A stretch of 64,000 bases of DNA from NCBI RefSeq assembly GCF_024391045.1, contig NZ_JANFCZ010000002.1, positions 1 to 64,000 on the forward strand, given 5' to 3'. Positions 57,759 through 64,000 of this stretch are shown one piece after another. Position numbers and translations under genes: made by a program. The DNA comes from Pseudarthrobacter sulfonivorans (lineage in GTDB: Bacteria > Actinomycetota > Actinomycetes > Actinomycetales > Micrococcaceae). How positions within the stretch are numbered: the first letter of the stretch is position 1; the number at the start of each line of letters is the position of its first letter. The notes below the pieces were generated by a model. It did not search any database, was not told the origin of the DNA, and saw only the letters and a list, made by a program, of their open reading frames with translations.

Positions 57759-59003
57759 ATGTCTCAAGCACCGCAGGACCAGATCGCCCCACTGCTGACA
57801 AGCGAGGGGTGGGAGCTGCTGGCATCGCTGGGGCCCTACCGTGAGGACTCGTCATTCGAGCTGAATTCGACGCTCCGCAAAGCCGGCCACTCCCCCGAGC
57901 TCGTCTCGGCCGTACTCACCCAGTCCAGGCTGCGCACCAAGGCTGAGGCCAAGTTCGGGGAGTTCGCCCGGAGCATGCTGTTCACCCAGGCCGGCCTTGA
58001 ACAGGCCACCCGCCTGAACGTTGCCGCCCGGCACGCGGAACGCTTCGCGCAGACGGGCATCCAGCATGTGGCGGACCTTGGCTGCGGACTGGGTGCGGAC
58101 TCCCTGGCCCTGGCGTCGATGGATCTCACGGTCACGGCAGTGGAGATGGACGAAACCACCGCCGCGTGCGCCACCGTCAACCTCATCCCGTTTCCCAACG
58201 CCACGGTGGTGCATTCCGATGCCGCCTCTGTCTCCTTGGACGGGATCGACGGCGTCTGGCTGGATCCGGCCCGCCGGACCACCTCCACCTCGGGGACCAA
58301 ACGCATCTGGGATCCAGAGGCGTTCTCTCCGCCGCTGTCCTTTGTGGAATCGCTCGCAGCCACCGGCCGGGCTGTCGGCGTCAAAATGGGTCCCGGCATG
58401 CCGCACGAGTCAGTCCCCGCCGGTTGCGAGGCGCAGTGGGTCTCCGTGGGCGGAGACGTCACCGAGGTGACGCTCTGGTTCAATGCGGTCAGCCGGCCCG
58501 GAATCCGACGTGCTGCCTTGCTGCTCGGGCCGCAGGGTGCCGCGGAGCTCACCAGCACTGAGGATTTCGACGGCGGTCCCACGGCTCCGGTGGGTCCGGC
58601 AGAGGGCTACCTGTACGAGCCCGATGGTGCGGTGATCCGCGCAGGCCTGGTGGCCGACGTCGCGCTTGCACTGGGTGGGCACCTGCTGGACGAGCACATC
58701 GCGTACATCTGCGCTCCGGATCTGGTGGACACCCCCTTCGCCCGGGCCTATAAGGTCCTGGACGTGATGCCCTACAACGTCAAGGCGCTCAAGGCCTGGG
58801 TCAAGGACGAGGGCATCACCGTGCTGGACATCAAAAAACGCGGCACGTCCGTTACCCCCGAGGAACTGCGGAAGCAGCTGCTGGCAGGCAGCAAGGGCGG
58901 CCGGGCCAAAAAAGGCGGCGCTAAAACAGCCACCCTGGTCCTCACGCGGATCGGCGAGGACCGGGTGGCCATCTCGGTGGAGCCAGTTACTGTGCCCGCA
59001 TAA
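57759..59003 (+). CDS. Class I SAM-dependent methyltransferase with THUMP-like C-terminus
   Basis: 414 residues from ATG 57759. A helical N-terminus precedes a Rossmann domain with motif I VADLGCGLGADSLALAS and motif IV region GVWLDPARRT. The C-terminal part (PYNVKALKAWVKDEGITVLD) matches the THUMP_like domain of actinobacterial proteins. Probably an RNA methyltransferase (inference). It overlaps the convergent aroE gene by 17 bases. Confidence 0.87.
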   Translation: MSQAPQDQIAPLLTSEGWELLASLGPYREDSSFELNSTLRKAGHSPELVSAVLTQSRLRTKAEAKFGEFARSMLFTQAGLEQATRLNVAARHAERFAQTGIQHVADLGCGLGADSLALASMDLTVTAVEMDETTAACATVNLIPFPNATVVHSDAASVSLDGIDGVWLDPARRTTSTSGTKRIWDPEAFSPPLSFVESLAATGRAVGVKMGPGMPHESVPAGCEAQWVSVGGDVTEVTLWFNAVSRPGIRRAALLLGPQGAAELTSTEDFDGGPTAPVGPAEGYLYEPDGAVIRAGLVADVALALGGHLLDEHIAYICAPDLVDTPFARAYKVLDVMPYNVKALKAWVKDEGITVLDIKKRGTSVTPEELRKQLLAGSKGGRAKKGGAKTATLVLTRIGEDRVAISVEPVTVPA

Positions 59004-59805
59004 AGTCCTCGGCGGCCCGGACCTGCTCGTCCGTGGGGCGCACTCCGGTGTAGAGGACAAATTGCTCGAGCGCCTGGATGGTGGCCACCTCGGCGCCGGT
59101 GATGACCTGCTTACCAGCGGCCCGGGCGGCCCTGATCAGGGGCGTTTCAGCTGGCAGGGCGACCACGTCGAACACCACTTTCGCGGCGGCGATGGCGTCC
59201 TCCGGGAAGGACAGGGAGTCGGCCTCGGGACCTCCTGCCATCCCAACAGGGGTCACGTTAATGATCAAGTCCGCCGTGCCGCCGTCGAGCGCTGACCGCC
59301 ACTGGAAGCCGTACTGCTCGGCGAGCGCCCGGCCGGTGTTTTCGTTCCGGGCAATCACGGTGACGTCCTTGAAGCCGGCATCGCGCAGGGCCGCGACGGT
59401 GGCCTTGGCCATCCCGCCGGCGCCCTGGACCAGCACGGAGTAGTCCGTGGGCACGGCATTGGACTGGAGCAACTGTTCAATGGCCGTGTAGTCGGTGTTG
59501 TAGGCCTTGAGATGACCGCCGGTGTTCACGATGGTGTTGACCGAATCGATGGCCTTGGCCGACGGGTCCAGTTCGTCCACCAGTGCCATGACGTCCTCCT
59601 TGTACGGCATGGACACGGCGCAGCCGCGGATCCCCAGGCCCCGCACGCCGGCGATCGCCTGGGCCAGGTCCGTGGGGGCAAACGCCTTGTAGATCCAGTT
59701 CAGGTCCAGCTGGTCGTAGAGGTGGTTGTGGAACCGGGTCCCGTTGTTGCTGGGCCGGGCCGACAGCGAGATGCAGAGGGTCATGTCTTTATTCAGAATG
59801 GGCAC
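58987..59805 (-). CDS. Shikimate 5-dehydrogenase (HI0607-like subclass)
   Basis: 272 residues. The substrate domain has VSMPYKEDVMAL (catalytic Lys) and AYNTDYTAIEQLL (Asp), and the cofactor domain VLVQGAGGMAKATVAALRDAG. The N-terminal binding strand reads TLCISLSARPSNNGTRFHN rather than the usual GxPxxHSxSP, placing it nearer the SDH-like HI0607 branch than AroE proper. Its physiological substrate may thus differ from shikimate. Ends overlap with the convergent methyltransferase gene. Confidence 0.87.
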   Translation of the reverse strand: MPILNKDMTLCISLSARPSNNGTRFHNHLYDQLDLNWIYKAFAPTDLAQAIAGVRGLGIRGCAVSMPYKEDVMALVDELDPSAKAIDSVNTIVNTGGHLKAYNTDYTAIEQLLQSNAVPTDYSVLVQGAGGMAKATVAALRDAGFKDVTVIARNENTGRALAEQYGFQWRSALDGGTADLIINVTPVGMAGGPEADSLSFPEDAIAAAKVVFDVVALPAETPLIRAARAAGKQVITGAEVATIQALEQFVLYTGVRPTDEQVRAAEDFMRAQ

Positions 59806-59827
59806 CCTCCCATTTAACCCGTCTCCC

Positions 59828-59891
59828 CCAACTGACTGGCAGATAACGCACTGAAATGCGCGAATGACGACGTTAAGTGCGAGTCAGTTGG
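59828..59891. repeat. Long palindrome with CAACTGAC core
   Basis: CCAACTGACT (59828-59837) and AGTCAGTTGG (59882-59891) are exact complements; GCACT and AGTGC form an inner stem. It lies between nagZ and aroE on the same strand and may end nagZ transcription. The CAACTGAC core recurs in the rmuC/ispH hairpin, suggesting a dispersed repeat family. Confidence 0.55.
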
Positions 59892-59896
59892 TCGGG

Positions 59897-61669
59897 TCAG
59901 GGGCAGCCGGTGCCTGCCGGGAAGCTTCCGACGGCGGCGGGCAGCTTCCCGGGGGCGGTCGCCTTGCCCGTGAGTACAGCCACCAGGGCGTCGAAGGCGC
60001 CCGCGGTCCTGCCGTAGAGGGCAATCTTGACCGGCGCGCTGGAGCCCGCCAGCGGCCAGGGCGCATCGAGGGTCACGGCAATGTCACCACCGGCCGGGCG
60101 TCCCCCGTAGCCGACGAGAGTCACCAAAGGGCCCTGCCCGATGCTGAGCCCGGCCTTGGCCGCCGCCGCGGCGAACCGTGCCCGGTCCTGGTCCGAACCC
60201 CCGGCGATCCGGACGCCCCCGGCGGCGATGGGTCCGGCGCAGGGTCCGGACAACACCGTCACGGCCGCGGCGGAGACCCGCGCTGATGTGTCGCCGCTGC
60301 TGCCCGGGGCGGCACCCTGCGGTGCGCCGGCGGCTGCGGCGGTCCGGCCGCGCCAGGTCAGCATCGTGGCAACCCGCGTTGCTGCCTCATCCAAACGCGC
60401 CGCCGGCACGGTCCCGGCGGCCACGGCAGCCACAATGGCGGCGTGGGCCTGCGCAACGTCGGCCGGCATCAGCAGCAGGTCCGCACCGGCGGCGAGCGCG
60501 GCCGGAGCAGCAGAGCCGCCAGGATATTGCTTCTGGACCGCACCCATATTCAGGGCGTCCGTCACCGCCACGCCCTTGAACCCCATGCCCCGCAGGGCTG
60601 CGTACGTGGGTGCTGATAACGACGCCGGGACGCCGGGTTCCAGCGCGGGCACCGCGATGTGCCCCGTCATGACCATGGGCACGCCGGCGGCGACCGCTGC
60701 ATGGAACGGCTTCCAGTCGCGGGCTTCGAGGTCGGCGACGGAGGCGGGCTGGACCGGCAGGGACTGGTGCGAGTCCACGGTGACCGAGCCGTGGCCGGGG
60801 AAATGTTTGAGGACGGGCAGCACGCCAGCCTCCTGCATCCCCCGGGCGAGTTCCACTGCCAGCTGCCCGGCCTGGTCCGGGTTCCCGGACAGGGACCGCG
60901 CCCCGATGGTGGGATCCGCCGGACCGATCGTCACGTCCGCGTCCGGCGCGAAGTCAAGGTTGAAGCCCAGCGGCGCGAGCTCGGAGGCCATGGCCCGGCC
61001 GGCATCCTTTGCCAGCGGCGCTTTGCCGGCTGCACCGTAGCTCAGGGGCGTGGGCCATTCGGTCAATGGTGCGCCCAGCCGGGCCACGATCCCGCCCTCC
61101 TGGTCCACGGCGATCAGCCCGCGCCAGGGCCTGCCGTCGGCGCCGGTGGCCTGCGAAAGCCGTTGGTTCACCGCCGTCATGGCTGCGGGGTCCGCCTGGC
61201 CGTTGGCGCCCAGCGGAATGTTGTCGCCCATGATGATGGAACCGGCGAGGTGTAGCCGTTCAATGGTGGCGGCCTGGCCTGCCGGATCAGTCCCCGCATA
61301 GGCGGGCAACAGCACCTGGCCTGCTTTCTCTTCCACGGTCATGGCCGCGACCGCGGCGGCGGCAACATCGTGGTCCTGCTGTTCCGGGCCCCAGCCCAGC
61401 GGGCTCAGCTTCGGGTCAGGTGAGGGCGACGCCGAAGGAGGCGCCGGCGTCGGGCGTTCTGACTCTGAAGGTGGCGCAGACATTGCGTCACTCGCGGAGG
61501 CCGGCGCCGAGACTGAAGGATCCGGCGCTGAGCCTGAAGGATCCGGCGCTGCGGCCGGGCCGGCCGGACCGGCAGTGCAGGCAGCCAGCGCTGTTACCGC
61601 GGCAGCAGCTGTAAGGAAGAGGGTAATTTTGTGAATACTGTCACGGGTCCGCACGAACAAAGCCATCAA
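59897..61669 (-). CDS. nagZ: Glycoside hydrolase family 3, NagZ-like lipoprotein
   Basis: 590 residues. A lipobox ends AVTALAACTAG. A Ser/Pro/Ala/Asp-rich linker of about 55 residues, suited to crossing the cell wall, precedes a TIM barrel with KHFPGHGSVTVDSHQSLP (the NagZ His/Asp loop) and VTDALNMGAV (nucleophile Asp). The C-terminal domain is extra. Such enzymes remove GlcNAc from muropeptides. Being lipid-anchored, it should act outside the membrane. Confidence 0.9.
   Translation of the reverse strand: MMALFVRTRDSIHKITLFLTAAAAVTALAACTAGPAGPAAAPDPSGSAPDPSVSAPASASDAMSAPPSESERPTPAPPSASPSPDPKLSPLGWGPEQQDHDVAAAAVAAMTVEEKAGQVLLPAYAGTDPAGQAATIERLHLAGSIIMGDNIPLGANGQADPAAMTAVNQRLSQATGADGRPWRGLIAVDQEGGIVARLGAPLTEWPTPLSYGAAGKAPLAKDAGRAMASELAPLGFNLDFAPDADVTIGPADPTIGARSLSGNPDQAGQLAVELARGMQEAGVLPVLKHFPGHGSVTVDSHQSLPVQPASVADLEARDWKPFHAAVAAGVPMVMTGHIAVPALEPGVPASLSAPTYAALRGMGFKGVAVTDALNMGAVQKQYPGGSAAPAALAAGADLLLMPADVAQAHAAIVAAVAAGTVPAARLDEAATRVATMLTWRGRTAAAAGAPQGAAPGSSGDTSARVSAAAVTVLSGPCAGPIAAGGVRIAGGSDQDRARFAAAAAKAGLSIGQGPLVTLVGYGGRPAGGDIAVTLDAPWPLAGSSAPVKIALYGRTAGAFDALVAVLTGKATAPGKLPAAVGSFPAGTGCP
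61513..61551 (-). repeat. 21-base tandem repeat in the nagZ linker
   Basis: CTGAAGGATCCGGCGCTG occurs at 61513-61530 and 61534-61551. In the protein this gives the repeated APDPSxSAPDPS pattern of the linker. Probably expanded by slippage. Confidence 0.8.
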
Positions 61670-61739
61670 CTCGATGCTACCCCTGCACTAGACTGAACGC
61701 GGCGCGCGCCAACGGACAACCGAACAGTTAGGAACGCAT

Positions 61740-62891
61740 TTGAAGATTGATTTCGCTTCATCGAAGCAATCAACTCTTGGTGTGGAATGGGAACTGGCGC
61801 TGGTGAACGGCCAGACCGGCGAACTGGCATCGGTAGCCAACGAGGTGCTGCGCGGCGTTGTAGCCAAACACCCCGAACTCAACGAAGACGACGAACACCC
61901 CCACATCAAGCAGGAGCTCCTCCTGAACACGGTGGAACTGGTGACGGGGATCTGCCAGACCGCCGGCGAAGCCAAGGAAGACCTCAGCAGGTCACTGGCC
62001 GCCGTCCGCGAAATCACCGATCCCATGGGCGTGGAGGTCTTCTGCGCCGGCAGCCATCCCTTCAGCCCGCCGCAGCTGCAGCCGGTCACGGACAAGGCCC
62101 GCTACGCCAAGCTGATCGACCGCACCCAGTGGTGGGGCCGGCAGATGGTGATTTACGGTGTGCACGTCCACGTCGGCCTGGACCGGCGCGAGAAGGCCCT
62201 GCCGGTGCTTGACGGGCTGGTCAACTACTTCCCGCATTTCCAGGCGCTCTCGGCGTCGAGCCCGTACTGGGGCGGTGAGGATACCGGGTACGCTTCACAG
62301 CGCGCCCTGATGTTCCAGCAACTGCCGACGGCGGGCCTGCCCTTCCAGTTCAAGTCCTGGGAGGAATACGAATCCTATGTCCAGGACATGTTCACCACCG
62401 GCGTGATCGACACCCTGTCCGAGATCCGCTGGGACATCCGGCCGGTCCCCAACCTGGGCACCATCGAGATGCGCATCTGCGATGGCCTGGCCACCCTGGA
62501 GGAAGTGGGCGCCATCGCCGCCCTCACCCAGTGCCTGGTAGATGAATTCTCCACCACGCTGGACGACGGCGGGACCATCCCCACCATGCCGCCGTGGCAC
62601 ATCCAGGAGAACAAGTGGCGTGCCGCCCGCTACGGCATGGAAGCCATCATCATCCTCGACGCTGCCGGAAATGAAATGCTGGTTACCGACCATCTGATCG
62701 AAACCCTGAACCGGTTGGAGCCGGTCGCGGCGAAGCTCGGTTGCCCTGACGAACTGGCCGACGTCGAGAAGATCATCCGCCGGGGGGCCGGGTACCAGCG
62801 CCAGCGCAGGGTGGCCGCCGAGCACGGCGGGGACCTGCGGGCCGTGGTCCTGGACCTGGTCAAGCAGATGCGGAACGGCCCGACCGGCTAA
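61740..62891 (+). CDS. ybdK: Carboxylate-amine ligase, YbdK family
   Basis: 383 residues from a TTG with AGGAA upstream. The GCS2 fold is shown by TLGVEWELALVN, GSHPFSPP, MVIYGVHVHVGL and EIRWDIRPVPNLGTIEMRICD. YbdK proteins show weak glutamate-cysteine ligase activity; the true substrate is unknown. The length matches the family (about 375). Divergent from nagZ with a 70-base spacer. Confidence 0.92.
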   Translation: MKIDFASSKQSTLGVEWELALVNGQTGELASVANEVLRGVVAKHPELNEDDEHPHIKQELLLNTVELVTGICQTAGEAKEDLSRSLAAVREITDPMGVEVFCAGSHPFSPPQLQPVTDKARYAKLIDRTQWWGRQMVIYGVHVHVGLDRREKALPVLDGLVNYFPHFQALSASSPYWGGEDTGYASQRALMFQQLPTAGLPFQFKSWEEYESYVQDMFTTGVIDTLSEIRWDIRPVPNLGTIEMRICDGLATLEEVGAIAALTQCLVDEFSTTLDDGGTIPTMPPWHIQENKWRAARYGMEAIIILDAAGNEMLVTDHLIETLNRLEPVAAKLGCPDELADVEKIIRRGAGYQRQRRVAAEHGGDLRAVVLDLVKQMRNGPTG

Positions 62892-62901
62892 TCCCCTCCC
62901 C

Positions 62902-62960
62902 TTGCTCTATCAGTTTTGGTCGTCAAACCGCTGGTTTAGGGACCAAAAATGATAGAGCAA
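62902..62960. terminator. Large palindrome between ybdK and the tsaD operon
   Basis: TTGCTCTATCAGTTTTGGTC (62902-62921) pairs with 62941-62960 at 19 of 20 positions; AAACC and GGTTT form an inner stem in the loop. It is AT-rich compared with its surroundings and lies across the end of the oxidoreductase remnant. Confidence 0.75.
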
Positions 62961-63039
62961 AAGCGGGCCGAGGACTGTCGGCTTCCACGACCCGCAGAAC
63001 CTCCGGGCCACCGAACCGCTCGACAATCACGCGCTTCAT
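62923..63039 (-). pseudogene. Remnant of a zinc-type alcohol dehydrogenase/quinone oxidoreductase
   Basis: A 38-codon frame with a good ribosome site (TTGGAG) before its ATG at 63039. The first 25 residues, KRVIVERFGGPEVLRVVEAD with flanking residues, are a typical MDR-family N-terminus. The match stops after SPRP, exactly where the right arm of the large palindrome starts, and 13 unrelated codons lead to a TGA. The catalytic core is missing. It follows tsaD on the same strand. Confidence 0.65.
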
Positions 63040-63097
63040 GGCTCCAATCTTTCGCGCGCTGCGGCGTTGAGGTAGGGCCGTTGGACCCGCAGAGGCG

Positions 63098-64000
63098 TCA
63101 GGCGGGCAGCGACACCGCTGTGACCGGCATGGAAGAGTCCGGGGCGAAGCGGATGCCGCTCGGCCCGATTCCCGCCATCACCAATTGCGCGCCCAAGGCC
63201 GCCACCATGGCACCGTTGTCCGTGCACAGATCCAGCGGCGGCACATGCAGCCTGATGCCGGCGGACGCGCAGCGTTGGCCCGTGAGCTCGCGCAGCCGGG
63301 AGTTGGCGGCCACTCCCCCGCCCAGCAACACGTCCTTGATGCCGTGCTCACGGCAGGCCAGCACCGCCTTGGACGTAATGACGTCCACCACCGCTTCCTG
63401 GAAGGCCGCGGCAATATCTGCCACCGGAAGCTCCTCGCCGCGGGCTTCGAACTGCTCCACGCAACGCGCGACGGCGGTCTTCAGTCCGCTGAAAGACCAG
63501 TCGTAGCGGTGCGGGCCGGGTTCCTCGGCGGTGCCCATGTACTTCGGCTGGCTGAGCCCGCGCGGGAACCGGATGGCCTTGGGGTTGCCGGTGCGTGCCA
63601 GCTTGTCGATGGCCGGGCCGCCCGGGTAGCCGAGGCCCAGGATGCGGGCCACTTTGTCGTACGCTTCGCCGGCGGCGTCGTCGATGGTGGAACCGAGGAG
63701 CGTGACGTCGTCGGTGATGCTGTTGATTTTCAGGATCTCGGTGTGGCCGCCGGATACCAGCAGGGCACCGAGGTTTTCGGGAAGGCGCGGGGCACCCGCG
63801 GTTCCCTCAGGCGACGAAGCCGGCGACCCGCCGTCGGGCGCTGTTGCACCCCGGTGCTTTGCGCCGCCCCGGGCGCTTCCGTCCAGCAGCCCGACGCCCA
63901 CGTGGGCCACCAGATGGTTGATGGCGTAGAGCGGTTTGCCGGTGGCCACGGCCAGCGCCTTCGCGGCGCACACTCCCACCATCAGTGCACCGGCAAGCCC
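63098..64000 (-). CDS. tsaD: tRNA threonylcarbamoyladenosine transferase TsaD, 5' part beyond the window
   Basis: At least 301 residues; the N-terminus lies past position 64000. The metal-binding motif is NHLVAHVG (from the HxxxH pair), with [54 protein letters not shown] and [14 protein letters not shown]. TsaD joins the threonylcarbamoyl group to A37 of ANN-decoding tRNAs. About 38 residues of Gly/Ser/Pro/Ala-rich sequence are inserted between NHLVAHV and the SGGHT strand. Confidence 0.95.
   Translation of the reverse strand, partial: GLAGALMVGVCAAKALAVATGKPLYAINHLVAHVGVGLLDGSARGGAKHRGATAPDGGSPASSPEGTAGAPRLPENLGALLVSGGHTEILKINSITDDVTLLGSTIDDAAGEAYDKVARILGLGYPGGPAIDKLARTGNPKAIRFPRGLSQPKYMGTAEEPGPHRYDWSFSGLKTAVARCVEQFEARGEELPVADIAAAFQEAVVDVITSKAVLACREHGIKDVLLGGGVAANSRLRELTGQRCASAGIRLHVPPLDLCTDNGAMVAALGAQLVMAGIGPSGIRFAPDSSMPVTAVSLPA

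Overview
The window reads as chromosomal DNA of a high-GC actinobacterium of the family Micrococcaceae, most likely Arthrobacter or Pseudarthrobacter. The basis is gene content (YchF, GuaB3, a GroEL with a His-containing tail, LigB-type ATP ligase, SURF1/DUF3817, SAF-domain protein), strong GC bias at third codon positions, GTG/TTG starts, and HrcA/CIRCE control of groESL. No genus assignment was computed. No rRNA, CRISPR array, integrase or transposase was seen. One tRNA gene (Ala, CGC) is present.

Layout. 1-2690 is a visibly lower-GC accessory stretch: the edge of a small membrane protein, a membrane-anchored coiled-coil leucine-rich-repeat protein that overlaps a SHOCT-like small ORF, and a small HEPN-like ORF. 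From ychF (about 2.8 kb) onward the DNA looks core: ychF, rmuC, ispH, a membrane protein, xseAB, PPK2 and an alanine-type aminotransferase. 11.3-14.8 kb is a four-gene osmoprotectant ABC importer operon whose cistrons all overlap. 15.0-21.0 kb holds an N-acetylglucosamine kinase-like gene, a divergent LysR/MFS pair, and two Lrp/AsnC regulators around a second MFS transporter. 21.0-26.6 kb has corA, an ABC-F ATPase, an orphan P450 and a hipBA toxin-antitoxin pair beside tRNA-Ala.

26.9-31.6 kb: a membrane protein, GNAT acetyltransferase, galU, 5-formyl-THF cyclo-ligase, an FmdB zinc-ribbon gene preceded by a CIRCE-like site, and a SAF-domain protein. 31.6-35.7 kb is one very large gene with the architecture DUF4011-like / SF1 helicase / Vsr-like nuclease, in which helicase motifs I, II and III are degenerate. 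35.8-46.5 kb is rich in purine synthesis (guaA, guaB3, guaB), with SURF1, DUF3817, a PTS EIIA, glpD and a fused ABC exporter. 46.8-52.1 kb: acyltransferase-SGNH protein, DUF389 protein, LigB and a RibD/DHFR-like reductase. 52.2-54.4 kb is groES-groEL with two CIRCE sites and a clear promoter. 54.5-64.0 kb: AI-2E transporter, S53 peptidase, a THUMP-like methyltransferase, shikimate dehydrogenase, NagZ-like hydrolase, YbdK ligase, an oxidoreductase remnant and the 3' part of tsaD.

Intergenic DNA is structured: at least nine long hairpins lie at gene ends, and several perfect inverted repeats sit in divergent promoter regions. The points most worth a second look are the degenerate helicase-nuclease, the CIRCE site on fmdB, the SHOCT/LRR overlap, the hipBA operator region, the triplicated ribosome-binding repeat before the LysR gene, and the oxidoreductase remnant that ends in a palindrome.
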